Source of the DNA: Toxonevra muliebris
Lineage: Eukaryota; Arthropoda; Insecta; Diptera; Pallopteridae
Length of the DNA stretch: 64,000 nt
NCBI GenBank assembly: GCA_963691655.1
Contig: OY829328.1
Location: 33,375,890 to 33,439,889, forward strand
Reading direction: 5' to 3'
The notes beneath the pieces were generated by a model. The model was not told the origin of the DNA, ran no database searches, and worked only from the letters and a program-made list of their open reading frames with translations. The position numbers and the translations under genes were made by a program. How positions within the stretch are numbered: the stretch's first letter is position 1; every line of letters begins with the position of its first letter. Shown piece by piece: positions 47,880 through 59,449 of this stretch.

Positions 47880-48110
47880 GTAGGTGTGGCACTTTCCATA
47901 CAAACTATACGCTTTTTTGGGTATATATCTTGAACCATTACTGAAATTTCTCACAGGGCTGTCGATTGACAATGTCATACTACAGGAAATATGTGGGTGG
48001 TGTTGAAAAAGGGGAGTGGCACCTCCCATATTATTTGAATATTTCATTCAGTACGGTACAAAAATTTAGCACAGAAGTATTATTTGCCCATGGCTTTCTG
48101 TTCTAATAAA
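47880..48110 (-). repeat. Dispersed repeat segment shared with 22361-22520
   Basis: See matching words listed at 22361-22520. GTGTGGCACTTTCCATACAA (47885 on) and GGGGAGTGGCACCTCCC (48010 on) flank the shared part. Confidence 0.5.
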
Positions 48111-48119
48111 ACTATAAAT

Positions 48120-48680
48120 AATATCTAACTGCGAATTTGAATCAGGCATTAAAGCAGAAAGAAAGATGCACTTTATATGTGAGAGTGAGCCATCTGTATG
48201 TCAAATGCGAAATTTGGCATTCAGATGGCGTTATTTTCTGCTATTTTTAAAATTGAGCAAAACTTTATGTGTAATTTTTTTTTTGCATCTTAGTTTAGTT
48301 TTGCTAATATTTTTTTTTTCTTGATATAAAAATTTATAAATTGTAAAACTTTCATTCAAATACGAATGCTTAATAAAAGTGTGTATTAACCCCCTAGCAG
48401 GTCGAACCGACTCCAGACGGGCAACCGCTTAATACAATTTAAAAAACGTTTAAAATTTTTTAAGTGTGTTCATGCCTCTCAATCGATAGATGAATACCGG
48501 AGCTAAACGTTGCGTAGATGCAGTACTCTGTGTGTTGCTTCGTTTTGATTTTATCGCCAGTTGAAGGTCAGATTTCGAGTAATTAATAAAAAAAAAAAAA
48601 AATTATTTTGGGTGACATTAAAATTATTTGCGATAATTTTAATTTTAAACAAAAATATTTATAGTTGTTTGTTTGAGTTT
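48120..48680. other. Spacer, no gene seen
   Basis: AT-rich. TTAACCCCCTAGCAGG at 48387 has the form of a TTAA-type transposon end, but no partner was found. Confidence 0.3.
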
Positions 48681-48682
48681 AT

Positions 48683-48998
48683 GACGACCTCGATAGTCTA
48701 GTGGATAGTGCCCTAGACTTTCATCCGGGAGGTTCGGGTTCGATTCCCGTCTTCGTCTGGTGGTTAATTTTCATAACTTTCTTATATTCACTATCAATAT
48801 GAAGTATATGAGAATTATAAGATAGTGTACAAGTACACACCTTGGTTGGTAATGGCAAAACCACCAAGCCGATAAAAAATTGCCCCACCGCCGTTCGGAA
48901 TCGGCGTTAAACTGTAGGTCTAACTACGTGGTATCTCAATGGGCCGTTCAGGCCTAACTGTGCCTCTTGACAGCCACTTCAACTTAACCTACCTAATC
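48683..48998 (+). mobile_element. tRNA-Glu-derived SINE, copy 2
   Basis: Same head and body as 33750-34055, with box A TAGTCTAGTGGA, the same TTC anticodon loop, box B GGTTCGATTCC, the shared body word CACCGCCGTTCGGAATCGGC and a TTAACCTACCTAA-type tail. It is flanked by TTGTTTGAGTTT on each side (48669-48680, 48999-49010), a perfect 12-bp duplication. The two copies are about 90% alike by eye. Confidence 0.9.
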
Positions 48999-49065
48999 TT
49001 GTTTGAGTTTGAAAAGTATTAGGAGGAAGGAAATTGATTACACTGTTCAACAGTCAAAAATGAGC

Positions 49066-49734
49066 AGAGACGCGACAAGTGTACTTACGGTAATGGGGGG
49101 CCACTGAGTCCGAATCCGTGGTCCGTTTTGCTCTGCTACGTCACATTTTTTTATTGACATCAAAATTTTTAAAATTGAGAAAAAAAAGAAAAATTAAAAA
49201 TGCAGTTCATATTTTTTTTCATCAAAACATCCATTTTTACCAAAAAAATTTTTTCCATTTTATTTATTTTTTTAACTTTATAAATTTAAAATTTTTTTTT
49301 TTTTATTATGTTTAGTTTAGTTAGTTAGAACAAGAAAATAACTTAAGAAAAAAATTATTTTTGAACCTGGCTCAGGAACGGTTTAGCGACAAGGTGCCAT
49401 ATGGCACCGCTAGGCATTACTGGGTTAAGCTAACAACGAGATAAAAGTGAACGATGATAACGAGGATGAAAAAAATTACGAAAAAATAAATTAATTAAAA
49501 GAATAAATATTTTTAAAAAATTTTTAAAGTTAAAAAAAAAAAAAAATTTTAATTTTTTTTTGTGAAAATGGAAGTTTTGATGAAAAAAATTTGAACTGCA
49601 TTATTAATTTTTTTTTTTTAATTTTAAAAATTTTGATGTCAATCAAAAAAAAATTGTGACCTAGCAGAGAAAAACGGACCACGGATTCGGACTCAGCGAC
49701 CCCCCATTACCCTAAGTGCATTTGTCCCGTCTCT
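49066..49734. mobile_element. Foldback-type element with long TIRs
   Basis: The left arm starts AGAGACGCGACAAGTGTACT and the right end, reverse-complemented, AGAGACGGGACAAATGCACT. Arms of about 230 bp match through GGTAATGGGGGG and GAGTCCGAATCCGTGGTCCG. The centre (about 49310-49500) contains the piggyBac-like terminal fragment described at 49340. No coding sequence. Confidence 0.75.
49340..49428. repeat. TTAA-flanked terminal sequence, copy 2, with palindrome
   Basis: Inverted match to 22700-22795, reading GAACCTGGCTCAGGAACG, then a 16-bp perfect palindrome GGTGCCATATGGCACC (49393-49408), then GCATTACTGGG and TTAA (49425-49428). Confidence 0.55.
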
Positions 49735-51694
49735 ACATAATAATTTGTTACTTTTCCATTTATCGGGACTACCTGTTTTCTCACCTCGAGTAAAAATAAT
49801 GACTCCAATTCGATTTTCGACCTCATTTCCGGGTTTTATATATTAAAATCAACCATTCCTTATATTTTTTAATGCTGGAAAAAATTGGCCTACTACTAGG
49901 GTTAATGCGACCGAAAAAATAATAAAGGTTTCTATATTAAGAAGAATGTGGACACTATTGGATTAGTGAATTAGAAATACCAATTAGATTGATATTGGAG
50001 GTTGCCACGCTCATATGGATATTTGTGTTGTATATGTTTTTTGCTGTTGTTGTAATTTTCGTATTACAAAAATTCTACAAGGGCCCCTTAGCGAAGCTGA
50101 AGCAGATAGTAGAAAAATAAATTCAAAAACATTTATGCACATATTTATATTTAGCTATAAAAACCTCATTTGAAACAAGTGCAGAAAATATTTGAGGTTA
50201 ATATACTGCAAAATTCTTACAAAGGAATTTTCCAAATGACAAACATTGCTGCATTGACTGGGGCCAAACAATGGGCAAGGATGAAAAAGTTCAAATAAAA
50301 AAATAATTTGCTAAATTTGCTGCTGACTGCAGTGGAAAGTTAATAAATAATTTTAGTTTATCACAAGAGAAAACAAAATATAAAAACTTTTTATTTGCAT
50401 TCATGTCGCAATTAACGGCTGAGTATTGCATAAAAATGCAATGCAATGTTGCTACATTTTTCATGTTTGTGTGTGTGAACGAGGGGGACCCAAAAATTAA
50501 AATGAATAATTTCATAAATATTTATTTTTTGAAAAACACAAAATATCAAAGAAATAATAAGCATAAAAGATATTGGAAAGCAGTTTTTGAAGGAATGTGT
50601 ATATATATAGAATGGGTTTGTGAGTACTAAAAAAAATTGCGAAACAAAAAAAATTCTGCTTTTGTGTATAATTGGCTTGCCAATTTTAAATTGGGTTTAA
50701 TTTGGTGTGATTTTATTGTGGCTGTTGTTAGGTTGGCATTCAAATTTTTTTATATATAGAAAATAAAGCATCAAAAAGCTTATTTTTTGTTTGGCATTGT
50801 TTTTAATTAGTCGCAACTAATGCAAACAAATATCAAAAAAAAAAAAAAAAAAGTAAAAAAATCCTGCATATCTAGAACAAAAAAGTTCTTAATTAAGTTT
50901 ATTGTTTGTATTGAAAAAATATTTACGCTGTGGTTTTGTTGTAAAATTTTCTGATTTTTACTAATTTAATATAAAACTTGATGTTACGAAATTAAATTTC
51001 TGGATATTGTGGTGCGGTTTTGTTGCAAAAAAGCATAAACATATATCTATATTAACTCATGTAAATATTTTAAATTGAATACACGAGCAAGTAGATGCAG
51101 ATATTCACTTGTATATTTCCTGATATAGAACAACAACAAATAAATATCTATTTAATTTGTTGACTGCAAGTCAATAGTAGTAACAATGACGTATATTGTT
51201 TAGTAAATATTAATATTTACAATGAGTTATGAGTCTCGTTTTTCTATGTGTGCGTGTTAAACAATTAATAAAATGTCACTCATACGCCATGGTGAATGTA
51301 TGTGCGTTTGCTTTTTTTATTTTAGTTTTATATTTCATGTTGTTATTTTATTTGAATTTATGTGTGACAGCTAGTGATAAGCAAGCGTGTCAGTTTTTCT
51401 TTCCAACAAAATATTCATTTAAAATATAAATATGCATGTAAAATATGAAACCAACAATGCGTATAAGTGATACTTATTTATTTTCATTTGGTTGATCAAT
51501 TGCAAATATAAATGGAATATTCATTTCTATTTACAATTCATTCAAAATGTAATTAAAATTTTTTCATATACTGCTGCCACTGTGAAAACAAAGGATTAAA
51601 AAATCATTTAATCAAATATTTATACATTACAGCGCAATTATAAGCTTTAAAATGAGCCCGGCTCCCTCGTCCACCATTGTCATAAAAGGGACCA
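49735..51694. other. AT-rich stretch, no gene seen
   Basis: Homopolymer and TTTGTTGT-type simple sequence. Short frames have no recognisable content. Confidence 0.35.
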
Positions 51695-52233
51695 TTAACC
51701 CATTCCTGCCAGAGGAGTGAAATTTCCCTCGTTGTAGATAGATGCTCCAAGTAATTGAATTGAAACTTGGTGGAATGTTAGAAAATCAACTTTTCTTACT
51801 TTCACCCCTGAATTGTGTCTTGGAATTATGATATTTACGCATCTTAATTAAAGGTCAAAGGTAAAACAAAAATTTCCAATTAGAATTTTGCTATTTAAAA
51901 ATTCATCAAAATACAATGCGTTGATAAATTTCAAAGTTTTCTCTGAAATTTATAGCCCTCACTGTTCTTTGTACTTATTTTTGTCTCATTCTCTCGAAAA
52001 ATTTAAAATTTGTTTTCAGTACTTAAATATTGTAGAAAACACGAAACACATGCAGTAAATTTTTTCCAACATTTTAACTAATACATATTAAAAAATTTTG
52101 CATATCGTATGCCGGGTTGGTGAAATTTTACCAATCATCATGTGTATGGTGTAACATGAAAAAGGGTTTTTATAAAACTTTTATTGAAAAAAATTAATTA
52201 AAAAATAAAAAGAATATTATTTCAACCAATAAA

Positions 52234-52392
52234 TTATTTAGCTTTTTTGATTTTTTGTTGGTCTTGTAGTCCATTATGGTAATCAAAGAAGCATTTTTTA
52301 GGATGCAGAAATGCTTCACAATTTTTGTAACCAAGTTCTGTTTTGACATCACAGTGGCAAAAACGGCCACGTTTGTCATTATTTGTACTAGA
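52234..52392 (-). pseudogene. PiggyBac-type transposase C-terminal Cys-rich domain
   Basis: The minus-strand frame gives KRGRFCHCDVKTELGYKNCE, then FLHPKKCFFDYHNGL, ending KKAK and a TAA. The order CxC, KT, C, then CF..YH is the zinc-binding pattern at the C-terminus of piggyBac transposases, which binds the element ends. The stop and its position, with the open frame continuing upstream until the LINE insert, suggest this is the true C-terminus of a broken transposase. The catalytic part should lie beyond 53000 but is too decayed for me to read. Confidence 0.65.
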
Positions 52393-52399
52393 TGACTCG

Positions 52400-53000
52400 C
52401 TCTATCTGTACTTCCGATAGCTAATGAAGGCTCTGCAATTACACCAAGGGGTCAGAAACCTTTTCTTGGCGTAAGTTCTGGGGAGATCATGCATTGGATC
52501 AACGATTTCGTGGGTTCTATCCATAGAGAAAGATGCTCCGAGCTTGACTCCTGCAGACCCGCAAAGTGCTACGTGGTAGCGGGATTTCTTCTCAAACTGA
52601 GAAGAAAGGACCTGAGATTACTGGTGGGTGTTATCACAGGGCACAACACATGTGGTCAGCATATGACTAACGTGGGCGTCATCACCGATCCGATTTGCCA
52701 ATCGTATCTTGAGAACGACGATACTACGGAGCATTATCTTTGTAGCTGTCCGGCGTTTGCGAGAAATAGATTAAGGCTGTTGGGTAGTGATATCTTGAGT
52801 ATGAATAATGTCCATATTCTCCCTCTTCCTGAGCTTCTAAGGTTCATCAGTGAAACAAAGAAGTTCGAGATTTAGAGACCGTAGACCTTTCTTCTTCCCA
52901 TTTATCCCCACATAAATTTCCTGTCTCTCTACTCTCTTCTACTGGTTCTATCCTTGGGTATAGCACAATGGTCCTCATTGACTGAGTGCTTTGGTTAAGT
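52400..53000 (+). pseudogene. LINE C-terminal fragment (5'-truncated)
   Basis: An open frame from about 52405 to 52875 reads ANEGSAITPRGQKPFLGVSS, then HWINDFVGSIHRERCSELDS, LVGVITGHNTCGQHMTNVGV and CQSYLENDDTTEHYLCSCPA, ending at TAG. The last part is the Cys/His-type tail found after RNase H in LOA/I/R1-type LINEs, as in the copies at 10300, 41490 and 60550. Retrotransposition often leaves such 5'-truncated copies. The 3' UTR probably runs to about 53000. It sits inside the piggyBac-like element. Confidence 0.75.
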
Positions 53001-53689
53001 CCAGCCCACCCACAACTCTAAACTCTAAACGTCCAATATTTTCATTTGTTTTATTCGCGAAACAGATGACAAAAGAATTTTGCCATATAAAAAATTTCAT
53101 GTACACTAAGAACTCAAAAAAGCCGGTTGGGTATTTACATACCCATTCCAAATCTCCGAAAGGCAAGGCAACTTCTTTTGCCTATGTGAACATCTCCTGT
53201 GATTTTTAAGGTAATCATGCTGCGGGAACTATGGGCAAGCTTTAATGGGTTAAACCTATAGGTGCTTCTTGCTTTTAGTGACCCCTAGTGAAATTTTTCG
53301 CAAAATATTTTTGTGAATCACTTTAACTCTTAAACACCCTTTTAAAGGAGACTTTTAGGAAATCTCTCAAAAAAAGACCAATATAGGTAGGAGTCAATGG
53401 GTTAAAATGTTTTGCGCATAGAACTATCGTAGATTTTTAGTGTGGAGTTTTCCAAGCAAGATTCATCTTACAAACGGTTTTTCATATCATTTGATGCTAT
53501 TTTTGACTAAAATTTTGAAATTTCAACACCCTTTGTATTTTTTACTACCACTAACTAATACTTTCATATAAAAGAGGTTCTGTTGAGGACCGAAACAATT
53601 ATTACGTAGTAGAAGCAGGTGGCCCATACTCATTTCTCACTGGATATAAAAAAGATGGTGTTGCACAAATGGGAGTGAAATATTAATAT

Positions 53690-54420
53690 AGGTACACGAA
53701 AAAAATATACTATAAGAATTCGTTGGATTTCCGACAATAATTACAATTTTATCCTATTTTGACCAGATAGTGAGCGAAAAACTTTAAAACGGTTATTATT
53801 GAATATGATCAAACAATAATTCCCATTAGTTTAATTTATAAAATGCTGATCTAGCAAGTTAAATTACAGTATGAATCAGTAAAAGTTAAATGAATAAGCA
53901 TATCACAATACAGTTAATAAAATTGGTGTCTCAAATCTCTTTTTACAGTGTGATTTTGTTAATAGTCATAAAATATTTTTTACTCTTCCCTATGTTTAAT
54001 TTCAAATTGCATTGACCAAGAGCAAACAACTGGACTAGCTATCTTCATGATTCTAGGATAATTCAAAAGAAGATGGTGTTTCGTTTCAATGATTTTCGGA
54101 AAACAGTTCGATACAGTTATGCATGTTCAGAAATGAGAGTATTCAATAAGGTTGGACATCCAATGTTAAAGCCTTTTGCTAATAAAATATTCAAAATTCC
54201 ATGTAATTATATTATAAGCATCCCAAATCTTACTATCGTCCAGTATAAGGTCACCGATTAATAATCCAAAATGTCTCATTAAATAAAGAACCAAATGCAA
54301 GAGCCAACCAATTGGCAAGAAAGTTATTTTTTTTATTGAATATATAGAAAAATATTTGATATAGTAAAAGTAAATGTGTCATTTAAAAAATGAAAGCAAT
54401 GAAACAAGATTTTATAAAAA
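53690..54420. mobile_element. Diverged TIR element, plus-orientation copy
   Basis: Opposite-orientation copy of 24400-25150, starting GTACACGAAAAAAATA. Non-coding; the 62-codon frame at 54073-54261 shows no known motif. Confidence 0.5.
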
Positions 54421-54534
54421 ATACAGGGCACCCAGTAACAAATTACAATTTATTGCAACATAAACAAAAAATAAATAAGTTCATAATCTACTAATCTATG
54501 TACAGTAATAAATACATTTCATAAATTTTTTTTA

Positions 54535-55794
54535 AGGAGTGAGTAGAAAAAATCTTAACACACGTTTTACCTAATAATTTTTTTTGGGTGTAAAATTTAA
54601 AAATTTCTTTGATCTAGTTATCTTTGAAATATATGTCAGTTGTTATTTTTAATGACAAACATGTTGATTTGTTGTGAGTTTGATCAAAATGAGTGAAGAA
54701 AAAGAAGTGCGTCTTAAAATTATTAAAAATTTTCAAAAAAATCCAGATTGGGCCTACAAAAAATTGGCCAAAAAATTGAAGGTCTGCCGTCAAACTGTTT
54801 CCAATGTTATTAAACAGTTTCAAGAGAATTTGACCATCGGTAGGAAACCTGCTTCGGGAAGAAAACAAGGACCACATGATATTGGGAAAGCCAAGAAAAT
54901 AGAAAGCATATTGAAAAGATCTCCAAACACATCTGGTAGAAAAGCTGCCCGGTTAGTCCAGTTGCTCTGACTATTTGGTACGAAAAGTTAAAGCCAATGC
55001 AGGTTTGAAAGCATACAAAGTCCAAAAAGTTCCAGACAGGAATGCTGCAAAAAATTTAGACGCCAAAAAAATATCCATGTTGTATAATGGACGACGAAAC
55101 GTATGTACTGGCAGATTTTACGCAGCTTCCGGGTCAAAATTTATATGTTGCTGATGCTCGAGGAAATGTCGAAGAACAATTTAGAATCCCAGAGCAGACA
55201 AAATTTCCTAAAAAATTCCTGGTATGGCAAGCTATATGCAGTTGCGGGGAAAGAAGCAAGTCATTTGTTACAGTGGGTTCTATAAATACGGAAATATACA
55301 TCAAAGAATGTTTGAAAAAAAGATATCTTCCTTTCATAAGAGAGTACAATGTGTCCACATATTTTTGGGCCGATTTGGAATCATGTCACTACGGCAAGAA
55401 AGCTCTGGAGTGGTACCAAAGTAATAACATAGTTTTTGTACCAAGAGAGACCAATCCTCCAAATTGTCCGGAGCTAAGACCAGTGGAGAGATATTGGGCT
55501 CTTGTGAAAAGAAACTTAAACAGAACAAAAAAGGTGTCCCAAAATATCGAAGATTTTAAATGGAGATGGGCAAACTGTTCCAAAAAGGTTTCTGAAACAA
55601 CTATCAAATCTCTAATAGAAGGCTTACCAAAAAAGGTTCACGAGTTCATAAATAGAGGTTAGAACTATAAAAGTTATATTTTTCTGTAATTTGTAAAATA
55701 TTATCAATTAAATAAAAAATATCAAAACTCTAAGATCAACCGTTTAAAAATTATTAAATTATATATATGTTAATATTTTTTTGATCTCACTCCT
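54535..55794 (+). mobile_element. Nearly complete Tc1/mariner-type transposon
   Basis: The ends AGGAGTGAGTAGAAAAAATC and, reverse-complemented, AGGAGTGAGATCAAAAAAAT form inverted repeats of about 27 bp. TA lies on each side (54533-54534, 55795-55796). It is 1,260 bp, the normal size for this superfamily, and carries almost a whole transposase reading frame. Confidence 0.85.
54674..55662 (+). pseudogene. Tc1/mariner-type transposase, frameshifted
   Basis: Frame 1 (54674-54970) is the DNA-binding part, with an HTH around KLAKKLKVCRQTVSNVIKQF (residues 26-45) and a GRKPASGRKQG linker. After a shift near 54960 the text continues KVKANAGLKAYKVQKVPDRN, followed by a deletion of roughly a dozen codons and then CCIMDDETYV. 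The last part (55087-55662, 191 codons) holds the catalytic Asp in IMDDETYV, the second in FWADLESCHYGKK and an acidic residue in CPELRPVERYW, with 37 residues between the second Asp and that Glu (DD37E-like spacing). It catalyses cut-and-paste at TA. Two lesions inactivate this copy. Confidence 0.85.
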
Positions 55795-55799
55795 TATGT

Positions 55800-58270
55800 T
55801 TTAAGTATTACAATTTTTACAGTTTCCTTCGTAGTTTTTAATTGACGATAGTTAGATATTTTCAAAAATAATTCGGTATTTTTTGCAAACTAAATTTTTT
55901 CTTGGCCACTTTGAATATTTTCCTTTCTGAATTTCTAATAATAAAGTTTTGGGCTGAAGTGTTTGAAGTTTATTCATCAATTTATAGTGAGTATCACATG
56001 GAATTTCTAAATTACAGGGCTAAATGACAATTTTCCCTGATTAATTTGTTTCTTTTGAATATTATACGTTGTTTTTCTGTGTACATATATTTATGCTTGT
56101 AATGGTCTAAACCAAAATCAAATTAAGCATTTATCAACATCTTAAAAATGCTTTAAGTGCAGTCAGTACTCTGAGTGCACACACACAAAATGAGCATTAT
56201 TTCGATTCTCCCATGTACTTAAATTCTTTTTAAAATGAAATTAAAAAAAAATTTGACTAAAGCATAAAAGTAATTAATTCAAATGTGTACATATTTGAGC
56301 AGAACATATAAAAACACATGACCGCTCACACATACACATTTTGCCGCTAACAACAACATACTATAAAATATTTGTAAAACATCCACCGTTCACGTAGGAG
56401 GTAAAGCGGAAGAATAGAAGGTGTGAGGTTGACGCTTGCAATTGCTTCTTATTTTTTTCCACTTTCTATTGCATACTTTTCGGTAAATGTGTATCTGTGT
56501 GTGTTGAATGCACATGTGTGTATGTAGTTGAAACAAATAAAAAGCAAACAAAAACTGCTAACAAACAGAGAACGAACCAAACTTGCATATACAAACTGTA
56601 ATTGAATTAATTCAATTTCACAGTAAAACGAATGCCAAATAACGCGGCAATAGCACTAGCTGTTCTATTATTCCCTCTTTCCCCTTCATGCTTCTATGTA
56701 GTGCTATTTACTATCATCACTTTCTATCACAAAAACCAAACAAATTTCAAATTAACAAAAACAAACTGAACAAACGCTGTCAGAAATATACACATTCATG
56801 CATATGTACTGATGATGAAGCAAAGGAGCGCAGATATTTCGAGTGTCCTGTACTGGTGCTTTGCATGAGCACTCACAATCAGACTAAAGGCTGCCGTTGA
56901 AACTAGAGCTGAAAATGATGCCTGGCCACTGACTGTTGCTGCTGCTATTGCTGTGCACTAACCATTTGCCAATGATGATAAGAGCGCGACGCTCTTGTGT
57001 TGACGTCCGCCATATGCAATTCGAATTAGTGCTGCCGCCTCAAGGCGAAAAAGACAAAAATTGCTTTAAAATTAAACCAACACAAAACAAAAAAAAAACA
57101 AAATAAAACCAGAAACTGGGAATCCTAAAAAAACGTTAAGCAATGCAGTCAGCTATAGAGACATTTTAAAATACTCTACACTAGCAGTAGCAGATTCAGA
57201 GATTTCGTAAGGGGGGTTAAATATATAGTTCTTAATAGCTCATTTCATAAGCAATTTTTGGACTTCAAACCGATAATTTTGAAAGGTTCAAATTTTTGCC
57301 AAATTTTTCTGATTTGGTTTTGAGATTGAAATCTTTTTTACATAAATGATTGGCAAATATTTGTATAACACCTATTTTGATTTCGATTGATTGCGATTTC
57401 TTAAACCGTAGGAATGTATTACAGTTTTCTGAATATTACTAAACTTCACAGTTTTTATTTTGCTTTTTTATCAACCAATTAAATAACAATAATTGATAGA
57501 ATGCAATATTTTTTTATTGGTATTCCATTCGCTTCTTTCACGAAAACTAATGTGCTCTGAAAAATCATAGTAAATCCATCTACATAAATGCTCTCTATGC
57601 TATAGCAGAAATAATACTGTAGCAGATAATCGCAATATAAGATTAAATGCAAATGAGGCGTCAAAAGCTAAAATGAGCTTCAGTGTGCATAAAGCATGTA
57701 CCACCAAAAGGTCAACTGGTATTTTGAGGCAAAGTCGGCGCATTGCTAACTACAGACATTTTTAGTATAAAAAAAAAAATTTTTTTTCGTTGCCAAAAAA
57801 GTTTTGCACATTTAAAAAAGAAAAAAAATCCGATATTTTTCAAGAAGTTATTTGTTTTATTTTTTCAAAAACAAAGAAAAATTTTCGCTCCGATATTATT
57901 GCACACAAAAATTGTATGGATTAAATGTATGTATGTACATATATGCAAGTGTGTGTTTACAATTATGCATTTTACTGTTATCAATTTTTCAACTTCCGCT
58001 TAGACGTTGACAACGAAAGCGGTTTTTTTTATGTGCGTGTAGTAAACCGTAGAGAATCTCGTCAATTTTGTGCAATTTTTCTTCATAGTTTCTTCATCTT
58101 CTTCTGCACTTTATCACTTTACGTATGAACCACAAAATTTATGCCACTTAGTCATACAATCAAAACACACATGCACACAATAACTAACGCCGAGAAACAA
58201 AACAGAATTTTATCGACGAGGCAACAATGGACATCATATACACGCATAAGGTATGTGGCATCATGTTTTT
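55800..58270. other. AT-rich stretch, no gene seen
   Basis: Contains CA-type words near 56180 and 56500. GATTCAGAGATTTCG with a G-run (57192) is like the 32791 repeat. No coding content recognised. Confidence 0.35.
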
Positions 58271-58279
58271 GCTACCCTG

Positions 58280-58520
58280 CAGTGTAATCAACTAGCTAAA
58301 ATGCTAGTTAATTAACTAGTTCAATAATAACCACACTTTGTTTATTTCTCCATTTCATTCTTTTTCCACGCTAACGTCATACGAAAATCCAATTGTCCTA
58401 TCCTCGATAACTTTTGAGCAAGCTATTGAGCTAGTATGCTTTGATATAGTGCCGAACTAGTGTCGGACTGGACTTTTAAGGGTTGTTTTTAGCTAGTTCA
58501 ATTTAAACTAGCTTTATACC
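58280..58520. repeat. CTAG-rich palindromic repeat region
   Basis: The perfect palindrome CTAGTTAATTAACTAG (58304-58319) and the near palindrome CTAGTTCAATTTAAACTAG (58493-58511) lie at the two ends. CAACTAGCTAAAA (58289 on) is matched, inverted, by GAACTAGCTAAAA near 58499. Could be a short MITE beginning CAGTGTAATCAACTAGC. Confidence 0.4.
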
Positions 58521-59449
58521 AGAAAAATTTAGGAAATTTCAGAAAGATAGTAAAATAAACTATTCAATAGTAAAAATATGTCAATCCACATGAGATTTGT
58601 ATTCACATGTTATCACATATTTTCGAAAAACTGTTTTTTTGAAAAATTACAATAACTCTAGAAGAATTTTCTCATTTTTGAACGCGCTTATCTCAATATT
58701 GGTAGGCTGTATCAAAAACTGGGGGTACAAAGAAGTTTGCATTTTACTTGTCGTTTTCTCTAAATTAAGATTAAAATTTTAAATAAGAATTGTGCAGCGA
58801 AAAAAAATTAAAAGCCAATTTACTAATGAAACGGGATCCTTGATTTTGAAAATTTTTTTTTATAACAATTGCCAAACATTAACAAATTTTTATTACAATT
58901 AAAGTTTTTGAGAACTTATTTTTTATGAGGCGGCGGGCGGAGCTCATGCGCGGTACTTCTATTGAACTAAAATATAAGGAAGAAAATTTCATAGTAACTA
59001 CTTATGCTACAGGCGCTCTGATGGCGTCGAAATTCAAACGTTTTTTCTCCTGTGTTATCAAGGCTAGCGGAGTGTACGCTCACTGATTGAATTGTATCAA
59101 AAACACTATTAAACTTAAGGGGCACCCCCAGTTGTGGCGCTAAAAATAGAAATTTTTCAAAAAAAATGTTCCAAGTAAACTATTGAAGTTTATTATAAAA
59201 ACTATTTATTGTCTGAAAGTACATGCATTTAACCTAACTTTAACCAATTTTTATTAAACAATATTTAAAACTTTATGAGTAATGAGCGATACTGGCGACG
59301 CCTGTCTAATAAATACCATAAGTTTTTCAATGACATTTTGCAAATCTGATCGCGTAAAATTCAAAAATGAAATGTATTTACTTTTTTTATATGATTATAT
59401 AGTAATTATTAGAAGGATTTGAAAAAATATACATATTTAACAAAATGGC

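Larger units (their letters stand above)
51699..53249 (-). mobile_element. PiggyBac-like element carrying LINE insert
   Basis: CCCATTCCTGCC follows TTAA at 51695-51698. The right end, reverse-complemented, is CCCATTAAAGCTTGCCC beside TTAA at 53250-53253; a second possible right end, CCCATTGACTCCTACC, is at 53401-53386. Inside, on the minus strand, is a piggyBac-type C-terminal Cys-rich domain. A LINE fragment has been inserted between that domain and the right end. Confidence 0.6.
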
